Source: Sphingomonas alpina
GTDB lineage: Bacteria > Pseudomonadota > Alphaproteobacteria > Sphingomonadales > Sphingomonadaceae
Direction of reading: 5' to 3'
DNA: 64,000 bases
Assembly (NCBI RefSeq): GCF_014490665.1
Contig: NZ_CP061038.1
Coordinates: 124,001 to 188,000, forward strand
Made by a program: the position numbers and the translations under genes. Numbering within the stretch: the first letter of the stretch is position 1; the number at the start of each line of letters is the position of its first letter. Of the stretch, positions 35,090 through 43,689 are shown piece by piece. Under the pieces are notes generated by a model. The model made no database searches. It saw only the letters and a program-made list of their open reading frames with translations, and was not told where the DNA came from.

Positions 35090-37393
35090 ATGAAGATCAT
35101 GACCGTCACGATTGCCACATTGGGTTTCCCGCGCATTGGCCCGCGCCGCGAACTGAAATTCGCGCTTGAACGCTTTTGGTCCGGCAAGTCGAGCGAAGCC
35201 GAACTGCTCGATTCCGCTGCCGGCCTGCGCACCGCGGCCTGGGCACGGCAGCGTTCGCTCGGCACCGACTGGCTGCCGTCCAACGATTTCTCGCTCTACG
35301 ATCATGTGCTCGACACCAGCGTCATGCTCGGGGCGATCCCGGAACGCTATGCCGCCGCCGAAGGCACCGCTGACCTGGCGACCTATTTCGCCATGGCGCG
35401 TGGGTCGACCGGCGACGATGCGGGTTGCAGCCATGCCCATGGAGCGGGCGAGACCGCGCAGGAAATGACCAAATGGTTCGACACCAATTATCACTATATG
35501 GTGCCCGAGCTGGTTGCGGGACAGCGCCTCTCGCTCACGACGGCCAAGGCGGTCGACGATTATCGCGAAGCCAGGGCGCAGGGGTTCGAGACGCGCCCGG
35601 TGCTGCTCGGCCCGGTCACCTGGCTGTCGCTGGCCAAGACGCGTGACGTCGACGCGTTCGACTTTCTCGACCAGGTCGTCGGCCTGTACAGCGCCGTGCT
35701 CAGCCAGCTCGCCGCGGCCGGCGCTGAATGGGTGCAGATCGATGAGCCCTGTCTGGTGCTCGACCTCAGCGATCGTCAGCGCGACGCGCTGACTCGCGCC
35801 TATGACCGACTGTCGCGCTGCGGCGTGAAGCTGATGCTGACAACCTATTTCGGCGGCCTGGAGGATAATCTGTCCTTCGCCACGTCGCTGCCGGTCGCCG
35901 GCCTGCATGTCGATTTGGTGCGTGCACCGGAACAGCTCGGTGCCGTGCTCGCCGCGGCGCCGGAAAGCCTGTTGCTCTCGCTCGGGGTGATCGACGGGCG
36001 CAACATCTGGCGCGCCGACCTGACGGCATTGCTCGACCGGCTTGAGCCGATCGCTGCAACCCGCGACCTGATCCTCGCGCCGTCCTGCTCGCTGCTCCAC
36101 ACGCCGATCGACCTGGCGCTGGAAACCGGCATCGATGCGGAAATCGCGCAGTGGCTGGCCTTTGCGGTGCAGAAGATCGAGGAACTCAGCGTTCTGAAGG
36201 GTGCGCTCAACCAGGGGCGCGACAGCGTCGCAGCACCGCTCGCTGCATCGGCACAGGCCGCGGCCAATCGCCGCACCTCGCCGCGTATCCATGACGCGGC
36301 GGTCGCGGCACGGATCGCGGCGGTGACGCCGGACATGCAGCAGCGCCGCTCGGGCCATGCCATCCGCCAGGCCGAGCAGCAGGCCGCGCTTGGTCTGCCG
36401 TTGTTCCCGACCACGACGATCGGTTCCTTCCCGCAGACTCCCGAAGTGCGTCAGGCGCGTTCGCAGCACGGCAAGGGCCTGATCGACGATGCGGCCTATG
36501 AAGGTTTCCTGCGTGAGGAAACCGAACGCGCGATCCGCTGGCAGGAAGAAGTCGGCCTCGACATGCTCGTGCACGGTGAGTTCGAGCGTAACGACATGGT
36601 GCAGTATTTCGGTGAGCAACTGGCCGGCTTCGTCTTCACGCGCCAGGGTTGGGTGCAGAGCTATGGCTCGCGCTGCGTGCGGCCGCCGATCCTGTTCGGT
36701 GACGTGTCGCGGCCAAAGGCGATGACGGTCGAATGGTGGCGCTACGCGCAGGATCTCACCGTGCGGCCGATGAAGGGCATGCTGACCGGCCCGGTCACCA
36801 TCCTCAACTGGTCGTTCGTGCGTGACGATCAGCCGCGCAGCGCCAGCTGCCGGCAGATCGCGCTGGCGATCCGCGACGAAGTGACCGATCTCGAAGCGGC
36901 CGGCGCCAAGGCGATCCAGATCGACGAAGCGGCGCTGCGCGAAGGGCTGCCGCTGCGCCGCAAGGACTGGCAGGCCTATCTCGACTGGGCGGTCGAATGC
37001 TTCCGCCTCTCCGCTGCCGGGGTGGCCGATGCAACGCAGATCCACACCCATATGTGCTATTCGGAATTCAACGATATCCTGCCGTCGATCGGCGCGATGG
37101 ATACCGATGTGATCTCGATCGAAACCGCACGGTCGCAGATGGAGCTGCTCGCAGGCTTCGCCAGCTACCGCTATCCGAGCGGGATCGGGCCGGGCGTGTA
37201 CGACATCCACGCGCCGCGCGTTCCCGGCGTCGTGGAAATGGTCGATCTCATGAAGCTCGCCCGCACGCATCTCGATGCGAGCCAATTGTGGGTCAATCCC
37301 GATTGCGGGCTGAAGACCCGCAAATGGGCGGAAGTGCGTCCCGCGATCGAAGCGATGGTCGCAGCCGCGCGGGAATTGCGCGCAGCCGCCTGA
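35090..37393 (+). CDS. metE: Cobalamin-independent methionine synthase
   Basis: 767-residue 5-methyltetrahydropteroyltriglutamate-homocysteine methyltransferase. It starts TVTIATLGFPRIGPRRELKFALE, the canonical N-terminal barrel. The catalytic C-terminal barrel holds TTTIGSFPQTPEVR, HGEFERNDMVQYFGEQL and the zinc ligands: His and Cys of IHTHMCYSEF, Glu of SIETARSQ and Cys of NPDCGLKTR. The length agrees with E. coli MetE (753). ATG 35090 is the first in frame; ATG 35099 (MTVTIATLGF) would match most homologues and is equally possible. A cobalamin riboswitch and a probable SAM/SAH-responsive operator lie upstream, which implies that the organism also has a B12-dependent MetH elsewhere. Confidence 0.97.
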   Translation: MKIMTVTIATLGFPRIGPRRELKFALERFWSGKSSEAELLDSAAGLRTAAWARQRSLGTDWLPSNDFSLYDHVLDTSVMLGAIPERYAAAEGTADLATYFAMARGSTGDDAGCSHAHGAGETAQEMTKWFDTNYHYMVPELVAGQRLSLTTAKAVDDYREARAQGFETRPVLLGPVTWLSLAKTRDVDAFDFLDQVVGLYSAVLSQLAAAGAEWVQIDEPCLVLDLSDRQRDALTRAYDRLSRCGVKLMLTTYFGGLEDNLSFATSLPVAGLHVDLVRAPEQLGAVLAAAPESLLLSLGVIDGRNIWRADLTALLDRLEPIAATRDLILAPSCSLLHTPIDLALETGIDAEIAQWLAFAVQKIEELSVLKGALNQGRDSVAAPLAASAQAAANRRTSPRIHDAAVAARIAAVTPDMQQRRSGHAIRQAEQQAALGLPLFPTTTIGSFPQTPEVRQARSQHGKGLIDDAAYEGFLREETERAIRWQEEVGLDMLVHGEFERNDMVQYFGEQLAGFVFTRQGWVQSYGSRCVRPPILFGDVSRPKAMTVEWWRYAQDLTVRPMKGMLTGPVTILNWSFVRDDQPRSASCRQIALAIRDEVTDLEAAGAKAIQIDEAALREGLPLRRKDWQAYLDWAVECFRLSAAGVADATQIHTHMCYSEFNDILPSIGAMDTDVISIETARSQMELLAGFASYRYPSGIGPGVYDIHAPRVPGVVEMVDLMKLARTHLDASQLWVNPDCGLKTRKWAEVRPAIEAMVAAARELRAAA

Positions 37394-37447
37394 TGGTTTG
37401 TCCCCGGACGGCGTTGGGGCCGTCCGGGGGCATCCTCACCGGTGCTT

Positions 37448-38767
37448 TCACTTGTCCCGGCCGTACACATCCTTGCGGAACGCGACGCCCGCATCGGTGG
37501 CGGTCGCGGTGATATAGGTCAGATAGACCGGTACTTGCGCTGGTAGTGGTACTGCCTGTTCCGGTTTGCCCGAACCGGCGCCGATCGGCCTGGCGAGCAA
37601 CCAGTGGCCGAGCTCGGCGGCATTCTCCAAGCGAATGCAGCCATTGCTGAAATGGCGATCATCCTTCTGCAGCAAATTGCGATTGGGCGTGTCGTGCAGG
37701 TAAATGCCTTCCTTGTTGGGGAAGATGAATTTCACTCTGCCCATCGAATTGCCCGCACCCGGCAATTCGCGCAGCCGCAAGACCTGCTTGCCCGATGCGA
37801 CTGCTGGCCAGTCGATCGATGCCGGATCGAGCTTGTGCGCTGACGGGCTCCAATCCGACAGCGCCTCCATTCGCAGCGACGCGAGCGACTTGCCGCCGAG
37901 TATCTTCGGCGCGACGCTCTTTTCGGCGAGATAATCGGGCACGTTCCAATAGGGATTGAGGATCGCCCATTGCAGCGTGCCCGCAAGCATCGGCGTCTGG
38001 GTTTCCTGCGCGCCGACCACGACGCGCATCGTGCCGACCTGCTCGCCCGCCTCGTAATACCACAGCCGGCCCGACGATGCGTCGACCACGATGTGGCGGG
38101 TCCAGGGGCCGGGGAGGAGCCGGGCGCGGTCGAGATTGAGCTGCAGCCGCTCGACCGTCTCTCGCGACGCACCCGTTTTCTCGGCCCGTGCCATCAGGTC
38201 GCGCAGCCGGACATAGAGCGGGCTCATCCAGCCCATATCGGCAACATAGTCGCTGAAGGATCTGGGAAAGGCGGCGGCGCGCAGAACGCGATCGGTCGGG
38301 AGCTTTTTCGGCTTCAGTCTGCGATCGGCATAGATCATTCGCACGCCGCCCCGCCGCTGGTCCTGGACGTAGCGCGCAAAGGCGTTGGAGAGCTGGAGTT
38401 CCGCACGGGCGACCGCGCGGGGATCGCCGCCGCGCGCCGCACCGATGGCATCGCTGAGCTTGTCGGGGCCGTAAGAAGAAGGCCTCAGTCCATCCAGCTC
38501 GGCGGATCTGAGGAAGCGGATCAGCGTATCGGCCTGCCGCCCGATCTTGCCGCCCGGCGCCCAAAGCGGGCGGAAGCCGCGATCGGCATAAAAGCGTTTG
38601 AGCGAACCACCCGCTTCTTCGCGAATGGCGAGCGCGACAGGGCCGGTCGGACCAGTCGTGGCGCGCGCCGGCGCAGCCGCGACCGGGCCGGCGGCGATGG
38701 TTGCGATCATCAGACAGACGGGCATCAAGCAGACGGACAGGCAGAGGGGAATGCGGCACGGCCGCAT
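37448..38767 (-). CDS. L,D-transpeptidase (YcbB-like, YkuD domain), secreted
   Basis: 439-residue periplasmic peptidoglycan cross-linking enzyme of the large L,D-transpeptidase type. A signal peptide ends near PVAAAPA; a scaffold with a peptidoglycan-binding-like helical part precedes the YkuD domain. The catalytic block is IYLHDTPNRNLLQKDDRHFSN followed by GCIRLEN, with His and Cys of the HxxxS-x-GC-x-R motif. ATG 38767 lies inside a perfect 12-bp hairpin with its GGGG ribosome site (38746-38772), so starts at downstream methionines (15th, 20th) cannot be excluded. A small lipoprotein gene lies just upstream and may be co-transcribed. Confidence 0.92.
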   Translation of the reverse strand: MRPCRIPLCLSVCLMPVCLMIATIAAGPVAAAPARATTGPTGPVALAIREEAGGSLKRFYADRGFRPLWAPGGKIGRQADTLIRFLRSAELDGLRPSSYGPDKLSDAIGAARGGDPRAVARAELQLSNAFARYVQDQRRGGVRMIYADRRLKPKKLPTDRVLRAAAFPRSFSDYVADMGWMSPLYVRLRDLMARAEKTGASRETVERLQLNLDRARLLPGPWTRHIVVDASSGRLWYYEAGEQVGTMRVVVGAQETQTPMLAGTLQWAILNPYWNVPDYLAEKSVAPKILGGKSLASLRMEALSDWSPSAHKLDPASIDWPAVASGKQVLRLRELPGAGNSMGRVKFIFPNKEGIYLHDTPNRNLLQKDDRHFSNGCIRLENAAELGHWLLARPIGAGSGKPEQAVPLPAQVPVYLTYITATATDAGVAFRKDVYGRDK

Positions 38768-38772
38768 TCCCC
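38746..38772 (-). promoter_or_regulatory. Perfect hairpin covering the ribosome site and start codon of the L,D-transpeptidase
   Basis: On the minus strand GGGGAATGCGGC-CGT-GCCGCATTCCCC forms a 12-bp stem with a 3-base loop. The ATG of the transpeptidase and its purine-rich GGGGA lie in the 5' arm, and the 3' arm is within codons 4-9. There is no T-tract, so it is not a terminator. It should limit translation initiation unless unfolded, for example by coupled translation from the upstream gene. Confidence 0.75.
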
Positions 38773-38784
38773 GAAGTGAAGCGA

Positions 38785-39039
38785 TCAGCCTCTTTCCCCT
38801 CGACGCGTCGGCGCGGGCGGCGGCGGCAGCTGCGGCACGGCGTTGGGGTGGTAGATGCCGTCGGCCGTGTAATAGCCGTCGATGATGCCGTCGCCGTCGC
38901 GATCGGCGGCGGTGCTGCCGGCCACCGCGCCCGGTGGGGGCGGTGGAAGCGCTGCGACTTCCTCTTTCTTGGCGCAGCCGGCGAGCGTGATGGCGCCGAG
39001 GCCCGCCAGCATGATGGATTGGAAACGCATATGGTTCAT
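38785..39039 (-). CDS. Small lipoprotein with EF-hand-like calcium loop
   Basis: 84-residue lipoprotein. The lipobox is TLAGC, and the mature part is a proline-rich linker followed by DRDGDGIIDGYYTADG, an EF-hand/dockerin-type acidic loop that could bind calcium, then a proline-rich tail. Translation can start at ATG 39039 or three codons later. It lies 17 bp upstream of the L,D-transpeptidase, so coupled translation may open the hairpin at 38746-38772. I do not recognise a named family. Confidence 0.75.
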   Translation of the reverse strand: MNHMRFQSIMLAGLGAITLAGCAKKEEVAALPPPPPGAVAGSTAADRDGDGIIDGYYTADGIYHPNAVPQLPPPPAPTRRGERG

Positions 39040-39289
39040 CCCTTTAAACGCGTGCCGGAAAGCTCCTGCACGCGGGTCCGCCCACCCCGGCAGGCCGAGA
39101 CAGAGCCCGCGGCGATGCGCAGGTCATCCGTTCAGCGATAAATTGTGCGACCTGCGCGATGACTGCCAAGGCCCTGCGGCGAGGGTGATGTGAAGCGCCC
39201 CGTGCATGAGACGGGTTGAAAAAGATCATGGACCGGCGTACTGGCCGCGCCTGTCGTCAATTGTTCCAGCAAACGGAAAGGAGTGAGTC

Positions 39290-39388
39290 ATGCGAACCGC
39301 CAACGCAACAAGCACCGCCACTTCATATTTCCGTATTCAGGAACAATCCGCATGGGCACTCTCCACGCGGGCGATCCATTTCGCCTAG
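39290..39388 (+). CDS. 32-residue leader-type ORF upstream of rtcB2-prfH
   Basis: ATG 39290 has a near-ideal ribosome site (GGAAAGGAG at 39275-39283) and encodes a 32-residue, Ser/Thr/Ala-rich peptide (begins MRTANATST, ends TRAIHFA) with stop TAG at 39386-39388. It lies 114 bp before the RtcB start, and a hairpin begins eight bases after its stop. The ribosome site is stronger than that of many real genes here, and the layout resembles an attenuator leader peptide. The peptide itself matches nothing I know. Apart from this ORF and the hairpin, the 463 bp between the lipoprotein and RtcB genes hold nothing I can recognise. Confidence 0.5.
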   Translation: MRTANATSTATSYFRIQEQSAWALSTRAIHFA

Positions 39389-39396
39389 ACGATTTC

Positions 39397-39414
39397 CGCA
39401 GCCGGTCGGCTGCG
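39397..39414 (+). promoter_or_regulatory. Hairpin after the leader ORF
   Basis: CGCAGCC-GGTC-GGCTGCG forms a 7-bp GC-rich stem, followed by the pyrimidine-rich stretch CCAACTTTCTTCTCTCTGTT. It is not a textbook terminator, but together with the translated leader ORF just upstream it could act as an attenuator of rtcB2-prfH. Confidence 0.4.
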
Positions 39415-39502
39415 TCCAACTTTCTTCTCTCTGTTCGCAACGCGCCATCTTTCCGGTGCGCGCATCACCATGCCGTTTTCCTCGTTTGCGGGGAGGTTCG
39501 TC

Positions 39503-40717
39503 ATGCGCGCTGATATGTTCAAGATCATCGTCGAGCGTCCTCGTTCTGGCGCGACCGGGCGAGATGGCTCCGCGGACCAAGAACGAACTGCGCTGGAACG
39601 GGCTGCCACGATGGCTGAGGCCACCATCCGCATCATCGCTTCGCCCGAAAGCTGGATCGAACAGGCCGCGGTCGACCAGCTCCACCAGACCGCGCGCCTG
39701 CCGGGCATCGACAAGATTGTCGGCCTGCCCGATCTCCATGCGGGCCGCGGTATCGCGGTCGGCGCGGCATTCTGGTCGCGCACCCATGTCTATCCGCACC
39801 TCGTGGGCAGCGATATCGGCTGCGGCATGGCGTTGTGGCGCGGGTCGATGCCACTGCGCAAATTCCGCCTCGACGCGGCGGAGCGCAAGCTGCGCGGGCT
39901 GGAGGATCCCTGGTCGGGCGATCATGCCGCGCGTCTCGCCGATGCCGGCCTGCCGCCGATGCTGATGGGCGAAGCGCTTGGCAGCATCGGCGGCGGCAAT
40001 CACTTCGCCGAGATATTGCGCATTGACGATGTGAAGGATGAAGCCCTGTTTGCATCGCTCGGCCTCGACGCCGGGTTCATCTATCTAATGGTACATAGCG
40101 GCTCGCGCGGCCTTGGCCATGCGATCCTCGAACGCCATCTTGCGCGCCATAATACTGGCGCTCTGATCGCGGATAAGCCCGACTGCGGGGCCTATCTGGC
40201 AGAGCATGATGACGCAGTGCGCTGGGCGATCCTCAATCGCGCCATCATCGCCGATCGCTTCTTCGATCGCCTCGGCATGAGCGGAGAGCGGATGCTCGAC
40301 ATCTGTCACAACAGTGTCACCGCGCATCGCTGCGGCTGGCTGCACCGCAAAGGTGCAGCGCCGGCCGACAAGGGGCTGGTCGTGGTGCCGGGTTCGCGCG
40401 GCGAGATGACCTATATCGTCCGCCCCCGGCCCGATCATGCGGACGCCTCGCTGCAGTCGCTTGCGCATGGCGCGGGGCGTAAATGGAGCCGCAGCGAAGC
40501 GCGCGACAAGCTTGCCCGTCGCTTCTCTATCGCCGATCTCGAACGCACCAAACTCGGCAGCCGCGTGATCTGCGAGGATCGCGACCTGATCTACGAGGAA
40601 GCGCCCCAGGCTTATAAGGATATCCATCAGGTCATTCGCGACCTGCATCAGGCCGGGCTGATCGACCTGGTCGCGACCATGCGCCCGCTGATCACCTACA
40701 AGACGAGGCGCGCATGA
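39503..40717 (+). CDS. rtcB: RtcB2-type RNA ligase (ribosome repair), with N-terminal extension
   Basis: RtcB-family GTP-dependent RNA 3'-phosphate ligase, 404 residues from ATG 39503. Core motifs: [28 protein letters not shown] (Cys metal ligand), [22 protein letters not shown] and [12 protein letters not shown] with the guanylated His. It is followed, with an ATGA overlap, by the release-factor homologue PrfH; that pairing defines RtcB2, known in E. coli to rejoin 16S rRNA cut in the decoding centre. GGGGAGG precedes ATG 39503, adding about 36 residues that begin [16 protein letters not shown]. The usual N-terminus ([13 protein letters not shown]) would need ATG 39611, which has no clear ribosome site. 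The extension looks like the start of an unrelated small protein. Confidence 0.93.
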   Translation: MRADMFKIIVERPRSGATGRDGSADQERTALERAATMAEATIRIIASPESWIEQAAVDQLHQTARLPGIDKIVGLPDLHAGRGIAVGAAFWSRTHVYPHLVGSDIGCGMALWRGSMPLRKFRLDAAERKLRGLEDPWSGDHAARLADAGLPPMLMGEALGSIGGGNHFAEILRIDDVKDEALFASLGLDAGFIYLMVHSGSRGLGHAILERHLARHNTGALIADKPDCGAYLAEHDDAVRWAILNRAIIADRFFDRLGMSGERMLDICHNSVTAHRCGWLHRKGAAPADKGLVVVPGSRGEMTYIVRPRPDHADASLQSLAHGAGRKWSRSEARDKLARRFSIADLERTKLGSRVICEDRDLIYEEAPQAYKDIHQVIRDLHQAGLIDLVATMRPLITYKTRRA

Positions 40718-41337
40718 CCGAGATCATCCTGCATCTTTCGGCTGGGCAGGGGCCCTGCGAATGCGAGTGGGTCGTCGCCGAACTGGCCCGTGTCCTGTGC
40801 CGTGAAGGTGAAGCGGAGGGGCTGGATTGCGAACCGGTGGAGCCGCTTTCCGGCACTGCGCCATCGGTCTTGCTGCGCGTAGTGGGTGAGGGGGCGGAAC
40901 GCTTCGCCGCCGCACGCATCGGCACGATCCGCTGGATCGGCGCCAGCCCGTTCCGCCCGTTGCACAAGCGCCGCAACTGGTTCGTCGGCGTAGCCCCCGC
41001 GCCGCGCGCCGACGATATCCCCGATTTTCGCGAGGAGGATATCCGCTACCAGACGTTGCGCGCTTCCGGCCCTGGCGGGCAGCATGTCAACAAGACCGAC
41101 AGCGCGGTCCGCGCGACGCATCTGCCCACGGGTATCGCCACTCTCTCGCAGGACCAGCGCTCGCAATTCGCCAACAAGAAGATCGCACGGCTGAAGCTCG
41201 TCATGCTGTTCGATGAGCAGCGCCGCGCGGGTGATGCGGGCGGCAAGCGCGCGCTCTGGGGGCAGAATCGCGACCTTGAACGCGGCAATGCAGTGCGCAG
41301 CTATGAGGGGGCGGGGTTCCGGCTGCGGCGCGCGTGA
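40714..41337 (+). CDS. prfH: Peptide chain release factor homologue PrfH
   Basis: 207-residue class I release-factor paralogue. It retains the peptidyl-tRNA hydrolysis domain with GGQ ([20 protein letters not shown]) but lacks the stop-codon-reading PxT/SPF domain of RF1/RF2, as expected for PrfH, which frees nascent chains from ribosomes cut in the decoding centre so that RtcB2 can reseal the rRNA. The N-terminal 60 residues ([15 protein letters not shown]...) are the PrfH-specific part. It starts in the stop codon of rtcB, so the two are made together. It converges with the methyltransferase gene 7 bp away. Confidence 0.95.
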   Translation: MTEIILHLSAGQGPCECEWVVAELARVLCREGEAEGLDCEPVEPLSGTAPSVLLRVVGEGAERFAAARIGTIRWIGASPFRPLHKRRNWFVGVAPAPRADDIPDFREEDIRYQTLRASGPGGQHVNKTDSAVRATHLPTGIATLSQDQRSQFANKKIARLKLVMLFDEQRRAGDAGGKRALWGQNRDLERGNAVRSYEGAGFRLRRA

Positions 41338-41344
41338 GTCTCCA

Positions 41345-42094
41345 TCACCGCGGCTTGCGGAAGCGCAGGATGAACTGATCGGTCCTTCCGCGGATCGAGG
41401 GGTCGTAGACATTGGCGCTGCGCGGATCGGCGGGGTTGCGCAGCTCCTGCGACTCGCCGTCGAGTATGAAACCGGCCGCAAGCACTTCCTGCTTCACCAG
41501 CGCTTCATCGATGCGGTGGAGCTTCGCCATGCCGTCCGCATCGAGTCCCGCCACGCCGGCATGGTCGAGAACTACATAAAGCCCGCCGGGCTTGAGCGCC
41601 ATGAACGCGGCCTTGTTGAGAGCCGCGACGCCCGTCGCGCCGGTCCAGTTATGGACGTCATGATAATTTTGCGACGTCCAGACCAGGTCCACCGGTACCG
41701 GGGCATTCAGCGTTTCGTCACCGGAGACGATTTCGCTGACATTGCTGAATCCGCTTTCGGTGGAAACAGCTGGCGGCAAAGGGCGTCCCTTCAGCCGGTC
41801 GATGTAGAATTGCGGCGTCGCCGCATAGACCTTGCCCCGGTTGCCCACCGCCGCACTGAACACCCGGGTGAAATAGCCTTTGCCCGGCAGATAATCGATC
41901 ACGACCTGGCCGGGTTTGATCTTCGCAAAGGCCACCATCTCATAGGGTTTGCGATCGGGAGCCGCCGGGCCGCTATCGGCTGGCGCGGGCATATGGGGTG
42001 GCATGGCATGGGCTCCGACCGGTCCGCCGGATAAAATCGATAAAGCGCTGGCCATGCAGAACATGCCGAGCGTCGCGCTGCGGATCAGAGTCAT
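41345..42094 (-). CDS. Class I methyltransferase-like protein with signal peptide
   Basis: 249-residue protein of the predicted exported methyltransferase family (COG4798-like). ATG 42094 has GAGAGGA upstream and gives a signal sequence ending near PVGAHAMP. The SAM-binding motif I is VVIDYLPGKGYFTRVFS, and later Rossmann strands include VDLVWTSQNYHDVH and LKPGGLYVVLDHAG. Export of a SAM-dependent enzyme is odd, because SAM is not known in the periplasm; the protein may bind another ligand. It precedes no obvious partner; the next gene upstream (42149) is a lipocalin-like protein in the same direction, so the two may share a transcript. Confidence 0.8.
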   Translation of the reverse strand: MTLIRSATLGMFCMASALSILSGGPVGAHAMPPHMPAPADSGPAAPDRKPYEMVAFAKIKPGQVVIDYLPGKGYFTRVFSAAVGNRGKVYAATPQFYIDRLKGRPLPPAVSTESGFSNVSEIVSGDETLNAPVPVDLVWTSQNYHDVHNWTGATGVAALNKAAFMALKPGGLYVVLDHAGVAGLDADGMAKLHRIDEALVKQEVLAAGFILDGESQELRNPADPRSANVYDPSIRGRTDQFILRFRKPR

Positions 42095-42148
42095 CGGGTC
42101 ATCCTCTCGGGGAGTACGGAAGGGCAAAGGTGGAGGAGTCGGCGCGGC

Positions 42149-42682
42149 TCAGGCAATTCGCCGCCAGATCGAGATGGGCACATCGCCATTGGGACGCGCC
42201 TCGACGGTATAGCGGAGCTCGCCCCGCTTCAGCTCATAATGGCGTTGCTGCTTCGCGCCGTTCCAGTTGGAATAGCTGGCCTCCTCGATCGCGAAGGTCA
42301 GCGTCTTCGCCGCCGCATCGACGGCGATGGTGCCGAAATGCGTGCTCATCCCCAGCACCGTCTCGCGATATTCCTCGGGTGTGCCCTTGGCCTTGTCGCC
42401 CGAGGCGAATTTCGGCCGCTCGCTCTTGTAGATCAGCAGCGCATAGCGCCCCCGGGCGTCGATCATCAGGCTACCCCTGGGCGCCTCGCCATAGTCGCGG
42501 CCAATGCTTCCATCGGGATGCCGGACATCGGCGGCGACCAGCGTCCAGCTGCCAACCAGCTCGCGTGGCGGCATGGTCTCGCGCGCGTCTGCAGGCTGAC
42601 CAAAGGCGAACAAGCAGGAGGTCGCGAGCACGGCAGCAGCGGCGACTTCGATCGTACGGGGTGGTGGCATGAGCTTGAGCAT
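42149..42682 (-). CDS. Exported lipocalin-like domain protein
   Basis: 177-residue exported protein. After a signal peptide (ending near QPADARE), LVGSWTLVAADVRHPDGS opens a lipocalin-like beta-barrel of the PF13924 type; GRYALLIYKSERPKF and YEANDPNGD-like C-terminal strands complete it. ATG 42670 (four codons in) is an alternative start. It is divergent from a LysR regulator (42776) across about 90 bp and lies upstream of the methyltransferase-like gene, so the regulator probably controls both. Confidence 0.8.
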   Translation of the reverse strand: MLKLMPPPRTIEVAAAAVLATSCLFAFGQPADARETMPPRELVGSWTLVAADVRHPDGSIGRDYGEAPRGSLMIDARGRYALLIYKSERPKFASGDKAKGTPEEYRETVLGMSTHFGTIAVDAAAKTLTFAIEEASYSNWNGAKQQRHYELKRGELRYTVEARPNGDVPISIWRRIA

Positions 42683-42750
42683 GGGATCCTCGCTGGTTTG
42701 GCCTTCGCTCTAACGCCAAGCATCACTTCCAAAAATTCGATAGTTTTGAT

Positions 42751-42767
42751 ATTATACTTTCGATAAT
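42751..42767. promoter_or_regulatory. Candidate LysR-type binding site
   Basis: ATTAT-ACTTTCG-ATAAT is a 5-bp inverted repeat that fits the T-N11-A rule of LysR-type regulators, in an AT-rich gap between divergent genes. A direct repeat TTCGATA flanks it. It lies directly before the LysR start. Confidence 0.5.
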
Positions 42768-42775
42768 ATGAAGTG

Positions 42776-43675
42776 ATGCAATCGCCCAATCTCGACATGG
42801 ATGTGCTGCGCACCTTGGTGCTGGCGGAGCAGCTTGGCGGCTTCGTCCATGCCGCCGGCCGGATCGGCCGCTCGCAATCGGCGGTCAGCCAGCAGATCCG
42901 CAAGATCGAGGAGCAGGTCGGCCAGACGCTGTTCCGTAAACAGGGGCGCGGTCTGGTGGCCACTGCCGCAGGTGAGACCTTGTTGGTCTATGCCCGGCGC
43001 ATCCTGGAGCTCAACGATGAAGCGCTGGTCGCGATCAACGGACTGGCGGCAGGCGGCACCGTGCGGCTCGGCCTGCCCGGCGATTTCGCCGATACCTGGC
43101 TTCCGGCGGTGCTCGGCCGGTTCAACCGCGCCCTGCCGACAGTTCGGCTGGAGGCGGTCGTCGATCGCAACCGGGTACTGATCGACCGGCTCGATCGTGG
43201 CGAACTCGATCTCGTGCTGGCGATCAACCAGGCACACCGGCCTGATGCGATGGTGATGGAACGGCTGCCGGCAATCTGGATCGGCCCTGAGCCAGGGCGA
43301 TTGGCATGGAATGCCGGTGATCCGTTGCCGCTGGTGTTGTCCGACCCGCCCTGCTTCTTTCGCCAGCGCGCGTTGGCGGTACTGGAAGAGGCGGGCATCC
43401 CATGGCGCGTGGTCCTGACCAGCCCCGGCGTGCAGGGCATCTGGGCGGCGGTCGAGGCCGGGCTGGGCGTGACCTTGCGGATCGCAATCGGGCTTCCCCC
43501 TGCATTGCGCCGGCTCGGGGCGGCGGACGGAGTGCCGAATCCGACGGGCGAGCCATTCGCGCTTTCGCTGCACGATGGTGGGCGGGCGCTACCGCCAAGC
43601 GCGCGGCAGCTCTACGATTTCATCGGCGAAGCCGTGGTCGCCAGGATGAGCGCCGGGATCAGCGGACCGGGTTGA
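42776..43675 (+). CDS. LysR-family regulator 1
   Basis: 299-residue LysR-type regulator. The winged HTH is LDMDVLRTLVLAEQLGGFVHAAGRIGRSQSAVSQQIRKIE, and the effector domain begins near residue 90 (VRLGLPGDFADTWLPAVLGRF). GTG 42773 and ATG 42776 are adjacent; I use the ATG. No ribosome site is obvious. It is divergent from the lipocalin-like/methyltransferase genes, its likely targets, and converges with the cupin gene, where a 10-bp hairpin (GCACCGGCCA/TGGCCGGTGC, 43690-43715) may end both transcripts. Confidence 0.92.
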   Translation: MQSPNLDMDVLRTLVLAEQLGGFVHAAGRIGRSQSAVSQQIRKIEEQVGQTLFRKQGRGLVATAAGETLLVYARRILELNDEALVAINGLAAGGTVRLGLPGDFADTWLPAVLGRFNRALPTVRLEAVVDRNRVLIDRLDRGELDLVLAINQAHRPDAMVMERLPAIWIGPEPGRLAWNAGDPLPLVLSDPPCFFRQRALAVLEEAGIPWRVVLTSPGVQGIWAAVEAGLGVTLRIAIGLPPALRRLGAADGVPNPTGEPFALSLHDGGRALPPSARQLYDFIGEAVVARMSAGISGPG

Positions 43676-43689
43676 CGCCTTGGTCGCAT

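Noticed and set aside
39216..39965. Alternative 249-codon frame across the rtcB leader
   Set aside because: No homology and it overlaps the start of RtcB in another frame; Arg/Ser/Pro-rich composition is typical of out-of-frame GC-rich DNA.
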